NCBI GenBank assembly: GCA_964553875.1
Contig: CAZKNH010000005.1
Span: 8,019 to 72,018, forward strand
Direction of reading: 5' to 3'
Length of the DNA: 64,000 nucleotides
Source: ZC4RG20 sp964553875
Lineage (GTDB): Bacteria; Pseudomonadota; Gammaproteobacteria; Steroidobacterales; Rariloculaceae
The notes beneath the pieces were generated by a model. The model was not told where the DNA came from. It ran no database searches and saw only the letters and a list, made by a program, of their open reading frames with translations. This document shows positions 45,281 through 54,027 of this stretch, piece by piece (the stretch's first letter is position 1; the number at the start of each line of letters is the position of its first letter). The position numbers were made by a program, and so were the translations under genes.

Positions 45281-46590
45281 CTGCGCGACGGCACGTACAC
45301 CAGCGTGACCCTGAGGGTCCGCTCGTCGAACGAGCCGAAGCCGTCTCTTTTCGTCAGCTGCCCGTCGAACTCGAGGTCGAGCACGCGCCCGATGCCCCGG
45401 CTGTAGCGCAGCCGCACCACCGTGTCCGTGTTGGCGTCCGGCTCGTTCGAGAACTGACGCCGCTCGCGGTGTACGCCGATGCTGGCCATGCTCACCCGCG
45501 TGAGTCGTCGCATCGCTTCCACACCGATCCGGCGGCCGTCGCTATCCAGCGAGTCCTCGCCCTCGATATCGTCGTCCAGCACCCTGAGCTGCACGCGGAT
45601 GTCCGTTCGGTCCAAAGACAAGCTCCAGTCGACGGATGCCTCGCGGCGGTCGTTCGGATTGGCACTGAGGCTGACGTCGATGGGTGCAGCGGTCGGTTCG
45701 TCGAGGCTTTCCCCGAGCAACGTACCCGCGTCGGTATACTCGCGGCGTGTCTGCAAGACGAGGTTCATCCGCCCGGCAATCGAACGGCTCCACATGAACC
45801 GGAACGTCGGTCGATCGAGCGATGTCGAGCCGAGCGTCACGCGGTTCGTGCCGGCCGTCGCGACGGCGTTGCCCCGTGCGAGCGCACGCTGATAGGAGAG
45901 TCGCACGCCGTCGATGTCGTACGTCTCGTCGGTCGTCCGATACTCCGCCTCCGTCGTTCGTGCGTTCAGGCTCAGCGTCGTCAGCGGACGAACTCGCCTG
46001 CTGATGCCGAGCGTATACGTGATCGCGTCACTATCGAGAAACTCGGACTTTTCGTACCTGCGTGCGCTCCACGTGCTACCGACGTTGAGCGACGTGCGCT
46101 CGCCGAGCGGCAAGTCGATCTCGGGCCCCGTCTCGAAAACGTTGATTCGCTCGCGGTTCTCCGGGGTTTCCGGACCGATCGGGTTCGTTCGGCCGTGCAG
46201 GTAGTTATCCCGGAACGTCCAGGTCATTCGCTGTGGGACCAGCACCGTCCGGAGCGATCCGCCAAGGGAGCCGACCTGCTCGTCCGGCAGCTCGTCGTCC
46301 CCGTATTTGCGGTACTCGAGGTCGCCGACGAGTCTGCCTTGCACGCGCTCGCGATTCCGAAACAGATTGAACAGGACCCCGAGGCTGTCGTAGTAGCCGC
46401 GTGTGCTATCGGTCGTCCGCGACACGTTGCTGGACTCGGTGTGCGCGAGCCAGAGTGCTACGGCTTCGCCCGACGTGGCGGAGCGAACGCCCGCGCCTGG
46501 ACCGCCCCGGTACTGCGCGTGTGCCTGGCTCGTTGCGAGGCACAACACCGCCATCGCCAACACCGAGCGCGGAGCTGAGATGCTCGTCAT
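45277..46590 (-). CDS. Outer-membrane beta-barrel protein of XrtA/EPS loci
   Basis: The 437-residue protein has a signal peptide (VLAMAVLCLATSQAHAQ) and then a long series of amphipathic strands rich in aromatic and polar residues (RRYEKSEFLDSDAITYTLGI, RSIAGRMNLVLQTRREY, FDERTLRVTLVYVPSRR). This is the pattern of the PEP-CTERM-associated outer-membrane family (TIGR03016-like) and ends as a barrel would, in alternating hydrophobic residues. It probably forms the outer-membrane conduit or a partner for the Wza-like protein. It follows the tyrosine kinase gene by 9 bp. Confidence 0.75.
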   Translation of the reverse strand: MTSISAPRSVLAMAVLCLATSQAHAQYRGGPGAGVRSATSGEAVALWLAHTESSNVSRTTDSTRGYYDSLGVLFNLFRNRERVQGRLVGDLEYRKYGDDELPDEQVGSLGGSLRTVLVPQRMTWTFRDNYLHGRTNPIGPETPENRERINVFETGPEIDLPLGERTSLNVGSTWSARRYEKSEFLDSDAITYTLGISRRVRPLTTLSLNARTTEAEYRTTDETYDIDGVRLSYQRALARGNAVATAGTNRVTLGSTSLDRPTFRFMWSRSIAGRMNLVLQTRREYTDAGTLLGESLDEPTAAPIDVSLSANPNDRREASVDWSLSLDRTDIRVQLRVLDDDIEGEDSLDSDGRRIGVEAMRRLTRVSMASIGVHRERRQFSNEPDANTDTVVRLRYSRGIGRVLDLEFDGQLTKRDGFGSFDERTLRVTLVYVPSRR

Positions 46591-46599
46591 TCGGGCGCC

Positions 46600-47454
46600 C
46601 TACGTTTGGTAGCCGTAATAGTCGCCGTAGCTGGCCAAGCCGTCGCGCGCCGATACCTGATTCAGCAGCAGGTTGATCGATTTGGACGGATCGAGGAGAT
46701 CTCGCGCAGCCAGCACCGCGCGTTGCGGCGTCTTGTTCGCGTGCACGACCATCAGGATCTGACCGACGTGCCCTCCGAGGACCTGCGCTTCCGGGCGCAG
46801 CAGCAGCGGCGGCGAGTCGAAAACGATCATCCGCCGCGGATCGGCGCTGCTGATCTCCGCGATGAGGTTCTCCATCTTGCTGCTCGCGAGCAGCTCCGCG
46901 GCCCGCTCGTCGTGAGCGCCGGCAGGCAGGATCGCGAACCCCTGCAGGTTCGTCGGCATCACCAGAGACTCGAACGAAGCCGAGCGGTCACGCAGCAGAT
47001 CCATGAGCCCCGGTTGATGGCTCGCGCCGAAGAGCCGCGTCACATGCGGCTTGTTGCAATCGCCGTCGACGAGAATGACGCTCCAGTCCTGCTCGCGTGC
47101 GATGCTGAGGCAGAGATTCACGGCAGTGAACGTCTTGCCCTCACCCGGCAACGCCGACGCGACCATCAGCACGTTGCCCCGAGGCACGAGCTCGCCCGAG
47201 CTCGCGTTCTTCAGCAACGGGCGCTTGATCGCCCGGTACTGGTCGGCCAGCACTCGCTCGTGGCGGTCAGAAGCAAGCAACCCCTGCGCGCGCAGCGCCG
47301 CGAAATCGATCTCGACTCGGTTGCCGCCATATGCGTGACCGGCGACCGGAGAATCATGCACCCTCGCGATCGCCCGCGGCGGCCTGCCCTGCGCCTCGAC
47401 GGCGTTTGCCTTTCTCGCCTGCAGCTTGGCAAGCGCTTCTTCGATTCTGCCCAT
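46600..47454 (-). CDS. Tyrosine-protein kinase of EPS assembly (CpsD/CapB-like, XrtA type)
   Basis: The 284-residue ATPase has Walker A ALPGEGKTF (101-109), Walker A' ILVDGDCNKP (127-136) and a Walker B-like MIVFDSPPLL. The usual D-x-D-x-R-x-P form is here DGDCNKP, with Asn in place of the usual Arg. The C-terminus has a short Tyr cluster (YGDYYGYQT) that would be the autophosphorylation tail. It works with the adjacent chain-length protein, which ends one base before its ATG, to cycle phosphorylation and control polymer length and export. Confidence 0.85.
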   Translation of the reverse strand: MGRIEEALAKLQARKANAVEAQGRPPRAIARVHDSPVAGHAYGGNRVEIDFAALRAQGLLASDRHERVLADQYRAIKRPLLKNASSGELVPRGNVLMVASALPGEGKTFTAVNLCLSIAREQDWSVILVDGDCNKPHVTRLFGASHQPGLMDLLRDRSASFESLVMPTNLQGFAILPAGAHDERAAELLASSKMENLIAEISSADPRRMIVFDSPPLLLRPEAQVLGGHVGQILMVVHANKTPQRAVLAARDLLDPSKSINLLLNQVSARDGLASYGDYYGYQT

Positions 47455-49077
47455 TTATGCGAGCCCCACGACGGCGAACAGACCGGGTCCTCGCACTTCG
47501 ATGAGCACGGCGCCGAAGAACAACGCAACCAGGCCGATCAACGACGTGCCGAACGCGATGACCTCGACGGCGCGACGGGCTCTTTGCTTGTGCGGAGCGA
47601 CGTGGCTCACGGAACCGAGCACCGGCAGACCCACGACCTGCCGTAATACCGTCGTATTCGGAAAGACCGGATTCAACTGTGCGAGCAGCCAGCAGAGTGC
47701 CGCGCAAGCGCCCAGCGACGCGGCGAACACGCCGGCGAGCATCACGAACCGGTTCGGGGCAACCGGTTCGAAGGCGGCATTGGGGGGATCGAGCAGCCTG
47801 AACTCGATCTCTTCCTCGTGGAAGGCCTTTGTCGACAGCTCCTGCGTCTCACGGCTCTGAACCAGGCTGCGATACTGATCGTAGATCACGCTGTAGTCGC
47901 GGTTCAGACGCGCCAGCTCTGCCTCGACGTCGGGCACCTCGTCGATCGCGGCCTGGAGCAGCTGAACCTTCTGGCGCCGAGCCTCGACGTCGGCCCGCCG
48001 CGCCGCAAGCTCGGCCTCCGTTTCGTTCAACGAAATGCGCAATGCTTGGTAGACGGGATTGGTGTCGAGCGAAGACAGCTCCTGGTCCGTATTGGCGATC
48101 CCCATCGCCCGCAGCTGCTCGGCCCGCTGCTCCTCGAGCCGCTCCAACGTCTCGCGCACGTTGACGACGTCGGGATGCCGATCGGTGTACTGCAGCAACA
48201 GCGCATCGAGCTGCGCACGATAGTCGCGGATCCGCGCGTCCAGGCTGTTCGGAGGAGGCTCTCCGCGGCCGAGGCCGGACGGCATCACGGGCGTCTCGCT
48301 CTGAAGCTGGCTCAGCAGCTGATCACGCCGCGACTCCACCAGCTGCAAGGCCTTCTCGGCCTCCTCGAGCGCCTCCCTCTCGGCACGGAGGTTCTCGAAA
48401 TAGCCTCCTTGCGTGCCCGGGAGCCGATGCGCGTGGCGTTTCTTGAAGTCCGCAAGCGCCTGCTCCGCCTGCTGAAGACGCTGCTCGTACTCGGCGATCC
48501 GCTCCTCGAGGAAGCGGCTCGCCGTGTCGGTGCTCTGCTGCTGCATGCTCGCGGTGCTTTGGACGAGCGAATCGAGCAGCGTCCTCACGACTCCGATGGC
48601 CGTCTCTCGATCCGGGTGACGGTAACCGATGCTGTACGCCGAGGGGTTGTTACGGTCCCGGTTCGATAGCCAAATGCTTTCCCGCAGCCGCGCCAGGACT
48701 CTCTCGAGTTGCTCCGGCGTCGTCGCTTCTGCGGTCAAACCGTTGACGCTCGCCACGTACTCGAGATGCTCCCGACTCAAGAGCGACTGACGAACGTAGT
48801 TGAGCTGCGCGGCGAGATCGACCGGCACGACGATCTGATTGCGAAGAAGCGGCCGGAGCACGGAGGACGCATCGATGTAGAAACGTGCGTGCGCTTCGTA
48901 AATGTTCGGCTGCGAAGCGACGAACACCCATCCGGCCGCGAAGCACGCCCAGGCGACGGCGACGCCCCACCAACGGAACCGCCACGCGCTGCGCAGCTCG
49001 TTGACGATGCGCGAGACTAAGTCAAGGATGGTTTGCTTCGCGAGCTCGCCCCGGGAACGATCGAGCAGGGTGTCCAC
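47455..49077 (-). CDS. Chain-length determinant (Wzz/Wzc-like), XrtA type
   Basis: A GTG at 49075-49077 is chosen because GGAGGT lies five bases upstream; the GTG at 49089 overlaps that site. The resulting 540-residue protein has an N-terminal span (WWGVAVAWACFAAGWVFVAS), a long coiled-coil periplasmic region with Gln/Glu-rich helices (YEQRLQQAEQALADFKKRH), and C-terminal spans (FVMLAGVFAASLGACAALCWLL, FGTSLIGLVALFFGAVLI). The QPNIYEAHARFYIDASSVLRP segment is the Wzz entry motif. No kinase domain is fused; the kinase is the next gene. It sets polymer length and links to the Wza-like lipoprotein. Confidence 0.9.
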   Translation of the reverse strand: MDTLLDRSRGELAKQTILDLVSRIVNELRSAWRFRWWGVAVAWACFAAGWVFVASQPNIYEAHARFYIDASSVLRPLLRNQIVVPVDLAAQLNYVRQSLLSREHLEYVASVNGLTAEATTPEQLERVLARLRESIWLSNRDRNNPSAYSIGYRHPDRETAIGVVRTLLDSLVQSTASMQQQSTDTASRFLEERIAEYEQRLQQAEQALADFKKRHAHRLPGTQGGYFENLRAEREALEEAEKALQLVESRRDQLLSQLQSETPVMPSGLGRGEPPPNSLDARIRDYRAQLDALLLQYTDRHPDVVNVRETLERLEEQRAEQLRAMGIANTDQELSSLDTNPVYQALRISLNETEAELAARRADVEARRQKVQLLQAAIDEVPDVEAELARLNRDYSVIYDQYRSLVQSRETQELSTKAFHEEEIEFRLLDPPNAAFEPVAPNRFVMLAGVFAASLGACAALCWLLAQLNPVFPNTTVLRQVVGLPVLGSVSHVAPHKQRARRAVEVIAFGTSLIGLVALFFGAVLIEVRGPGLFAVVGLA

Positions 49078-49081
49078 GGGT

Positions 49082-49087
49082 ACCTCC
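49082..49087 (-). promoter_or_regulatory. Ribosome binding site deciding the chain-length protein start
   Basis: GGAGGT on the minus strand, four bases (ACCC) before the GTG at 49075-49077. It is a near-ideal site and overlaps the competing GTG at 49089, so it supports the shorter protein. Confidence 0.6.
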
Positions 49088-49099
49088 ACCGGTTGGCAT

Positions 49100-49729
49100 C
49101 TAGAACACGGCCTCGGGAATGATCAGCACGTCGCCGGGCTGCATGAGAATGTTCTCGTCGATGTCGCCGCGCTTCACCAGATCGTCGAGCCGCACGCGAA
49201 TCTGGCGAGTCTCGCCGTTGACCGTGCGCACGACCCGGGCTCTGTTGCCCGCCGCGAACTCGGTGAGCCCCCCCGCCTCGATCACGACGTCGAGCAGCGT
49301 CATCCGGTCGCGGTAGGGAATCGAGCGAGGCTGCACCGCCTGGCCAAGCACCCGGATTTGAGCACCGAAGCTGCCGACGAAATTCTGAACAATGACGTTG
49401 ACCTGCGGGGAGCGGATGTATTCGGCGAGCCGGGCCTCGATCTCGCGCGCGATCTGCGACGGCGTCTTGTTGACTACCACCAGATCTTCGACGAGCGGCG
49501 TCGAGATCCGGCCATCGGGCCGGACGGGCACCGTCATCGACAATTCGGGCTGTCGCCAGACGAAGATCTGCAGCGTATCGCCGGCACCGACGAGATACTC
49601 GCCCGTCTCGAATGCAGTCGCGGTCGACGGTCGTTCGATACCGGTCGGATTCCCTGAACATCCGGCGACGAGGATTGCGGGCCCCAACCACAGGATGAGA
49701 CTCTTCCAGGAGGTCGTGAGGACTGACAT
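49100..49729 (-). CDS. Polysaccharide export outer-membrane lipoprotein (Wza/EpsA-like)
   Basis: The ATG at 49727-49729 follows GGGAGA closely and gives 209 residues. The signal peptide ends in the lipobox VAGC, so the mature protein should be a lipid-anchored outer-membrane protein. GEYLVGAGDTLQIFVWRQPELS is the Poly_export domain; a SLBB-like segment (IRVLGQAVQPRSIPYRDRMTLL) and the end MQPGDVLIIPEAVF follow. It is shorter than Wza, as XrtA-type versions are. It forms the periplasm-to-outside channel with the chain-length protein. It is 22 bp ahead of that gene and heads the operon 40112-49729. Confidence 0.9.
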   Translation of the reverse strand: MSVLTTSWKSLILWLGPAILVAGCSGNPTGIERPSTATAFETGEYLVGAGDTLQIFVWRQPELSMTVPVRPDGRISTPLVEDLVVVNKTPSQIAREIEARLAEYIRSPQVNVIVQNFVGSFGAQIRVLGQAVQPRSIPYRDRMTLLDVVIEAGGLTEFAAGNRARVVRTVNGETRQIRVRLDDLVKRGDIDENILMQPGDVLIIPEAVF

Positions 49730-49952
49730 AAGTCTCCCGTATCGCAGCAAGCTTCTTCTTCTGCAGGGCTTCGCCACGCGCCTTTTAACGGCTTCGCCAC
49801 GCGCCGTTTTGGTTCACGCATTCCGGCGTGGCGGTCGGCCCTGCTCTACATAACCTGCGCGCAGATCAGCTCTACGCCGCCTACGTCATTGTCTGGGCAC
49901 GGCACGCGCCTTGGCAGCTGACGCGTCACATTTTCGGCCTAGCGCCCGGGAA
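49730..49952. promoter_or_regulatory. Probable promoter region of the EPS core operon
   Basis: This 223-bp gap between prsK and the export gene must hold the start of transcription for the leftward operon 40112-49729. It contains a 16-bp direct repeat (49767-49782 and 49790-49805) and the palindrome TGACGCGTCA at 49919-49928. Both lie upstream of the gene and could be regulator sites. I do not find a firm -35/-10 or sigma-54 match. Confidence 0.4.
49767..49805. repeat. Tandem 16-bp direct repeat upstream of the EPS core operon
   Basis: GGCTTCGCCACGCGCC occurs twice, at 49767-49782 and 49790-49805, with a 23-bp period, and each copy is followed by a T-run (TTTTAAC, GTTTTGG). The repeats lie 38-76 bp before the export ATG on the minus strand. 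A 23-bp period is about two helical turns, compatible with a regulator bound twice on the same DNA face. Confidence 0.5.
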
Positions 49953-52025
49953 TCACAAGCAGCCCGCGGTCTCGCGCCGCGGGCTGCTTAGCGAGGCTTC
50001 GTCCTCGCCACGGGCGATAGGCAATCGCACGCAGAACTTGGTCCCGACGCCGGGCTCGCTGAACACTTCGACGTCGCCCCCGGCCGCTCGCACCGTGTCG
50101 CGAACCTGGTAGGCGCCGATTCCCATGCCCCGGTTACCTTTCGTGGTATCGAACGGCCGGAAGAGACGGTTGCGGATGAAGTACTGATCCATACCCTTGC
50201 CGGTATCCTCGACGCTCACGACCAGCTCGCCGTCGACGAGCTCGAGATCGATGACGATGCGGCCGTCGGCGGAAGTCGCATCCTGGGCGTTCCGCACCAG
50301 GTGGGTCAGGATGTTGAAGAGCTTCTCCCGGTCCATGCATACCCAGATCGGCGGGCCTCCGACCTTGATCTCCGGAACGGGCTCGCGGTCGGCGCAGTGG
50401 GAGCGAACCTCCATCAGAATCTTCGATACGTCGGCCCGGCCGCTGCTGACCTCACTGCCGACGCGGCTACTCAGCTGCTCGAGCACCCGCTTCATCCTCT
50501 CGACACCGGACTTCACCGTCTCGATCGCGTCATCGATGAACTCCGGCCGGTGACGGAACCTCTGTGCGTTCGCGATGACCAGCTCCTGCTGCGCGACGAC
50601 GTTCTTCAGGTCGTGCATGAGAAACATCGACAACTTGTTCATCGCCTCGAACTGCCGCGTCTCGGCGAGCCGCTCCTGGGCCAGAGCCTGTGCGAGCACG
50701 ACGGCGACCTGACGCCCGGCAGTTTTGAGCAGATCATGGTCCTCGAAGTTCAATGATTGCAGTGCCCGGGGCTTTTCGATCACCGCGAAGCCCTGCAGGT
50801 ACCCCTGGCAGTCGAGCGGGACGATGATGGAACCGGCCGGCAAGAGCCCATTCTGCGGCGGGCCAAAGGCCGTCTGGTAAAGATCCGGATCGAGGGCGTA
50901 CTGCTCGCTGTCGATGACCCAACCGGTCGAAGCGAGGAACGACACGATCGGGTGCTCGCGGCCGAAACGCGTTTCGCGCGACAGACGGCGATCGAGCGTG
51001 GCCATGCATTCGTAGCGGTGCGGCTCGCAGGCGAGCCACAGCTCGCCCTGCTGGCTACCGACGATTCGGGCGAGGCCTTCGAGCGCGTTCTTCGTGAGCT
51101 CCGGCAGGTCGCCGCTGCGGCCGAGGATCTGGGTCAAGCGCAGCCATTCGTAGCGGTAATCGTACTTGTTCCTGTAGAAGTGCTTGACCAGGAAGACCCG
51201 GGCACGCATCCGGATCTCGGTGGAGAAGAGGCCCCACGCCAGTATCGCAAACGCCGCAACCAGGAACGCGAGCTCGAAAGCCAGGCTCCACTCCCCGCCG
51301 AACGCGCGGATCAGCGAGACGACGACCCCCATGACGAACAGGTAGACGGCGACACCGAGCAGGCTCGCCGTGTAGAACACGACGTGGCGGGAGACGTAGA
51401 GGTGCTGCTTCCACTCGGGCTGCCGCTTCACCGCGAGCAGGATCGGCGGCACGAGCGCTGCGTTCACGAGGCCGCGCACCTCCCACGGCACGAGCACCAG
51501 CTCTTTGAGGAACGCCGCCTGCGAATAGACGAACAAATCGACGACGAAAATGCCGGCCACGGCGAGGCAGAGCAGCTGCAGCGACCGACGACTGTCCCGC
51601 GGCGCGTTGCGATAGACCTGCTCGACCCCCAGGAATCCGATCAACGCCATCACGACGAGCATCGGATAGACCGTCTCGCTCATACCCGGCAGCCAGGCGG
51701 CCGCGATCGTCGCGAGCACGATCCAGCCGCCGGCGCAGGCCGAGAGCCCGAGCAGCCAGTACTTCGACGGCGAAGAGAGCCAGGACAGGACGTACAGCGT
51801 CCATAAGAAAGTATGGGCGGCATCGAGCCCGCCGATGGCGCGGGGCGAGGGCCCCACGGCGAGCTGCAAGACGACGAGGGCCGCCGCCCACAAGGCCGAC
51901 AGCGACACGACGATGGTGATCAGCGAGGCCCTCCGGCTGCCGGGCTGGCTCACCGCCAGCACGGCCGCCGCCGCTCCCAAGGCGAGCGCCGCGATCCCGT
52001 AGCTTGCTACTCCGAACCAGAGCAT
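49953..52025 (-). CDS. prsK: Membrane histidine kinase PrsK of XrtA/PEP-CTERM systems
   Basis: The 690-residue protein has about eight spans in residues 1-268 (for example IAALALGAAAAVLAV, MLVVMALIGFLGVEQVY, SLLGVAVYLFVMGVVVSLI). A GAF-like sensor follows (around 300-450: LTKNALEGLARIVGSQQGELW). The kinase core has phosphoacceptor His471 in FLMHDLKNVVAQQ, the N-box HLVRNAQDAT (575-584), DTGKGM and GNRGMGIGAYQV. This layout and the HDLKN box are those of PrsK, which pairs with the sigma-54 response regulator PrsR. No PrsR gene is visible here; the partner may be elsewhere. It is divergent from nothing and reads towards the export gene. Confidence 0.85.
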   Translation of the reverse strand: MLWFGVASYGIAALALGAAAAVLAVSQPGSRRASLITIVVSLSALWAAALVVLQLAVGPSPRAIGGLDAAHTFLWTLYVLSWLSSPSKYWLLGLSACAGGWIVLATIAAAWLPGMSETVYPMLVVMALIGFLGVEQVYRNAPRDSRRSLQLLCLAVAGIFVVDLFVYSQAAFLKELVLVPWEVRGLVNAALVPPILLAVKRQPEWKQHLYVSRHVVFYTASLLGVAVYLFVMGVVVSLIRAFGGEWSLAFELAFLVAAFAILAWGLFSTEIRMRARVFLVKHFYRNKYDYRYEWLRLTQILGRSGDLPELTKNALEGLARIVGSQQGELWLACEPHRYECMATLDRRLSRETRFGREHPIVSFLASTGWVIDSEQYALDPDLYQTAFGPPQNGLLPAGSIIVPLDCQGYLQGFAVIEKPRALQSLNFEDHDLLKTAGRQVAVVLAQALAQERLAETRQFEAMNKLSMFLMHDLKNVVAQQELVIANAQRFRHRPEFIDDAIETVKSGVERMKRVLEQLSSRVGSEVSSGRADVSKILMEVRSHCADREPVPEIKVGGPPIWVCMDREKLFNILTHLVRNAQDATSADGRIVIDLELVDGELVVSVEDTGKGMDQYFIRNRLFRPFDTTKGNRGMGIGAYQVRDTVRAAGGDVEVFSEPGVGTKFCVRLPIARGEDEASLSSPRRETAGCL
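49957..49989 (-). terminator. Long GC-rich hairpin at the end of prsK
   Basis: A perfect 13-bp stem, AAGCAGCCCGCGG and CCGCGGGCTGCTT, with a 7-base loop covers the last codons of prsK and ends just before its stop. There is no T-run after it. It stands between prsK and the downstream EPS operon, so it could end or weaken read-through from prsK. Confidence 0.55.
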
Positions 52026-52086
52026 CGAACGCCCCCCCGAGTACCCCCCAGAGGCAGTCTAGCGTAGGGACCGCCGGCGACGGCGA

Positions 52087-53472
52087 TTACCGGGCGCCCT
52101 TCCCCCAAAGCACGACCTCGGCCGTCTGCAGCAGCACGATCAGGTCGAAAATCACGCTCTTGTGCTTGATGTAGTAGAGATCGTATTGGAGCTTCTCCAT
52201 CGCATCCTGCTCGGACGAGCCGTACGGATAGCACAGCTGCGCCCAGCCGGTGATTCCGGGCTTCACGGCGTGGCGCTCGTGGTAGTAAGGAATCGTCTGC
52301 GACAGTCGCTCGACGAACTCGGGGCGTTCGGGCCTCGGTCCGACCAAAGCCATGTCGCCGCGAAACACGTTGAAGAGCTGCGGCAGCTCGTCCAGGCGAA
52401 GCTTGCGTATCACCGCGCCCACGCGCGTGATGCGGTCGTCGCGCGAGCCGGCCCACCGAGGCTTACCGTCCGCCTCGGCGTCCTTGATCATGCTGCGGAA
52501 CTTGTAAAGCGTGAATATCTTGCCGCGATAGCCCACGCGGCGCTGACGATAGAACACCGGGGCCCCATCCTCGAGCAGGATGGCGAGCGCGCAGACGCAC
52601 ATTACCGGCGCCGCCAGTATCAGCAAGGCCGTCGCGGCGACGAGGTCGAGCACGCGCGAGCCGAACTGCGACCGCACGCTCGCCTCGAAGCCCTCCGCGA
52701 AGATCAGCCAGGAAGGATGCACGAGGTCGACCTTGACCTTGCCCGTCTCTCGCTCGAGAAAGGACAGCAGGTCGATCACGGCGATGCCTGCGAACTTGCA
52801 CTCGAGCAGATCGCGGATCGGAAAACCGCGCCGGCGGTCGTCGACCGCAACCACGATCTCGTCGATATTCTGCGCCTTCGCGTAGGCCGCAAGAGACCCT
52901 TCGAGCTTCGTCACGCGCTCGTCGTCGATGACCCTGTCGTCGCCCTCGGCCGGTATGAAGGCGCGGATGTTGAATCCGCGGCGATCGCTTCTTCGGCGCA
53001 GCTTCAACAGGCTCGCCGCTCGCGTGCCCGCGCCGTAGACGAGCACCTCGCGCCGGAAGACGGCGTTGTCGACCCACCGCCAGCAGAGCGTCCGCGTCGC
53101 CGCGAGGAGCCCGAGGCTGAACGCGAAGCTCCACCCCCAGAGCGCGCCGGAAATGCCTACCGAAAAGAAGAAATCGACCAGCGCGAGGAACACCGCGGCA
53201 AGCAACAGGCCCACGAGGATGCGGGCGAGCACGCCCTCTATGCGCAACCTTTGTTTTGCCTGGTACAGGCCGACGGAAGTCACGCCCACGACGACCGCCA
53301 GGCTGAAGACGACCGCTGCAAATACGAGCGTTCCCATCGGAAGGGCGACGTCCTCGGTGGCGTTCATCAGGATCAGGAACGCCGATGCCGCGAACGCAAG
53401 CCCTGCGGCCCCGAACTCGACCGCGGCGAGCAATACGATCGGCGGGTGAATGTGATGGCCGAACACCTTCAT
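52087..53472 (-). CDS. Polyprenyl-phosphate sugar transferase of XrtA loci (EpsB family)
   Basis: The ATG at 53470-53472 gives 461 residues. Five N-terminal spans (for example VLLAAVEFGAAGLAFAASAFL, VFAAVVFSLAVVVGVTSVGLY) precede a Rossmann-like middle (VLVYGAGTRAASLLKL, FIPAEGDDRV). The C-terminal bacterial sugar transferase domain has VFYRQRRVGYRGKIFTLYKFRSM, RKLRLDELPQLFNVFRGDMALVGPRPERPEF and GITGWAQLCYPYG. It starts repeat-unit assembly by moving a sugar-1-phosphate to undecaprenyl phosphate. It lies 61 bp upstream of prsK and may be cotranscribed with it. Confidence 0.9.
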   Translation of the reverse strand: MKVFGHHIHPPIVLLAAVEFGAAGLAFAASAFLILMNATEDVALPMGTLVFAAVVFSLAVVVGVTSVGLYQAKQRLRIEGVLARILVGLLLAAVFLALVDFFFSVGISGALWGWSFAFSLGLLAATRTLCWRWVDNAVFRREVLVYGAGTRAASLLKLRRRSDRRGFNIRAFIPAEGDDRVIDDERVTKLEGSLAAYAKAQNIDEIVVAVDDRRRGFPIRDLLECKFAGIAVIDLLSFLERETGKVKVDLVHPSWLIFAEGFEASVRSQFGSRVLDLVAATALLILAAPVMCVCALAILLEDGAPVFYRQRRVGYRGKIFTLYKFRSMIKDAEADGKPRWAGSRDDRITRVGAVIRKLRLDELPQLFNVFRGDMALVGPRPERPEFVERLSQTIPYYHERHAVKPGITGWAQLCYPYGSSEQDAMEKLQYDLYYIKHKSVIFDLIVLLQTAEVVLWGKGAR

Positions 53473-54027
53473 GGGTCGTACCCGGACCGCAGGAACCCGC
53501 AACGCTTATGCCGACGGACGCAGAGGCGAGCGCTCGAGCGCGATCCGTCGTTCAACAAAGTGAATGTCCACCCCAAGCGAGAGCCCCATGCGGCGCTCCC
53601 TGCGGGCGACGTCGCCGACTTCCCCATCGCTCCCCGGCGCGGCAAGGGGCTCGGCTCGGTGATCGCAATATAGCGGATCGTCCCCCGCTTCAGAAGCTTC
53701 GAACCGTGACGCTGCGCTCATGTCGCGCACGGCACATCGCTGCTCGGGCCCGTGAGACGGCCACGCACGGCGAGATCCACGTCAGCAGCACCAACCACCC
53801 TACCCGAATCCCTTCCCGGCGCCGGAAAGCACCGATGGGAAGAAAGGCTACTCCAAGTAGCCGTTCGAGGATGGGAGACGCGACACAAACCCGAAAGCGT
53901 CCGTGAAGCGGCGGCGGCGCGGTGCCGCCGATGCCGATGCCCCTCCACATCGGCAGTGCGGACTGGCCGGTCAGAAGCTCACCCGAGAAGTCCCCTCGGC
54001 AACCCGGTCACGGCTAAAGCGAGGACG
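53473..54027. other. Intergenic region without a recognisable gene
   Basis: These 555 bases lie between the sugar transferase (leftward) and the end of ugd (leftward). Short frames in several phases, such as 53690-53950 on the minus strand, lack a ribosome binding site and have Arg/Pro-rich composition typical of GC-rich noncoding frames. The left part should contain the promoter of the sugar transferase gene. I see no repeat or clear terminator. Confidence 0.4.

Noticed and set aside
49730..49952. Possible sigma-54 promoter near the export gene (GGCACG-N4-TTGG and TGGCGAAGCCCTGC)
   Set aside because: Neither has both the GG and GC elements at the required 10-bp spacing in the right orientation.
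53690..53950. An 86-codon minus-strand open frame
   Set aside because: No ribosome binding site, a composition typical of GC-rich noncoding frames and no recognisable domain.
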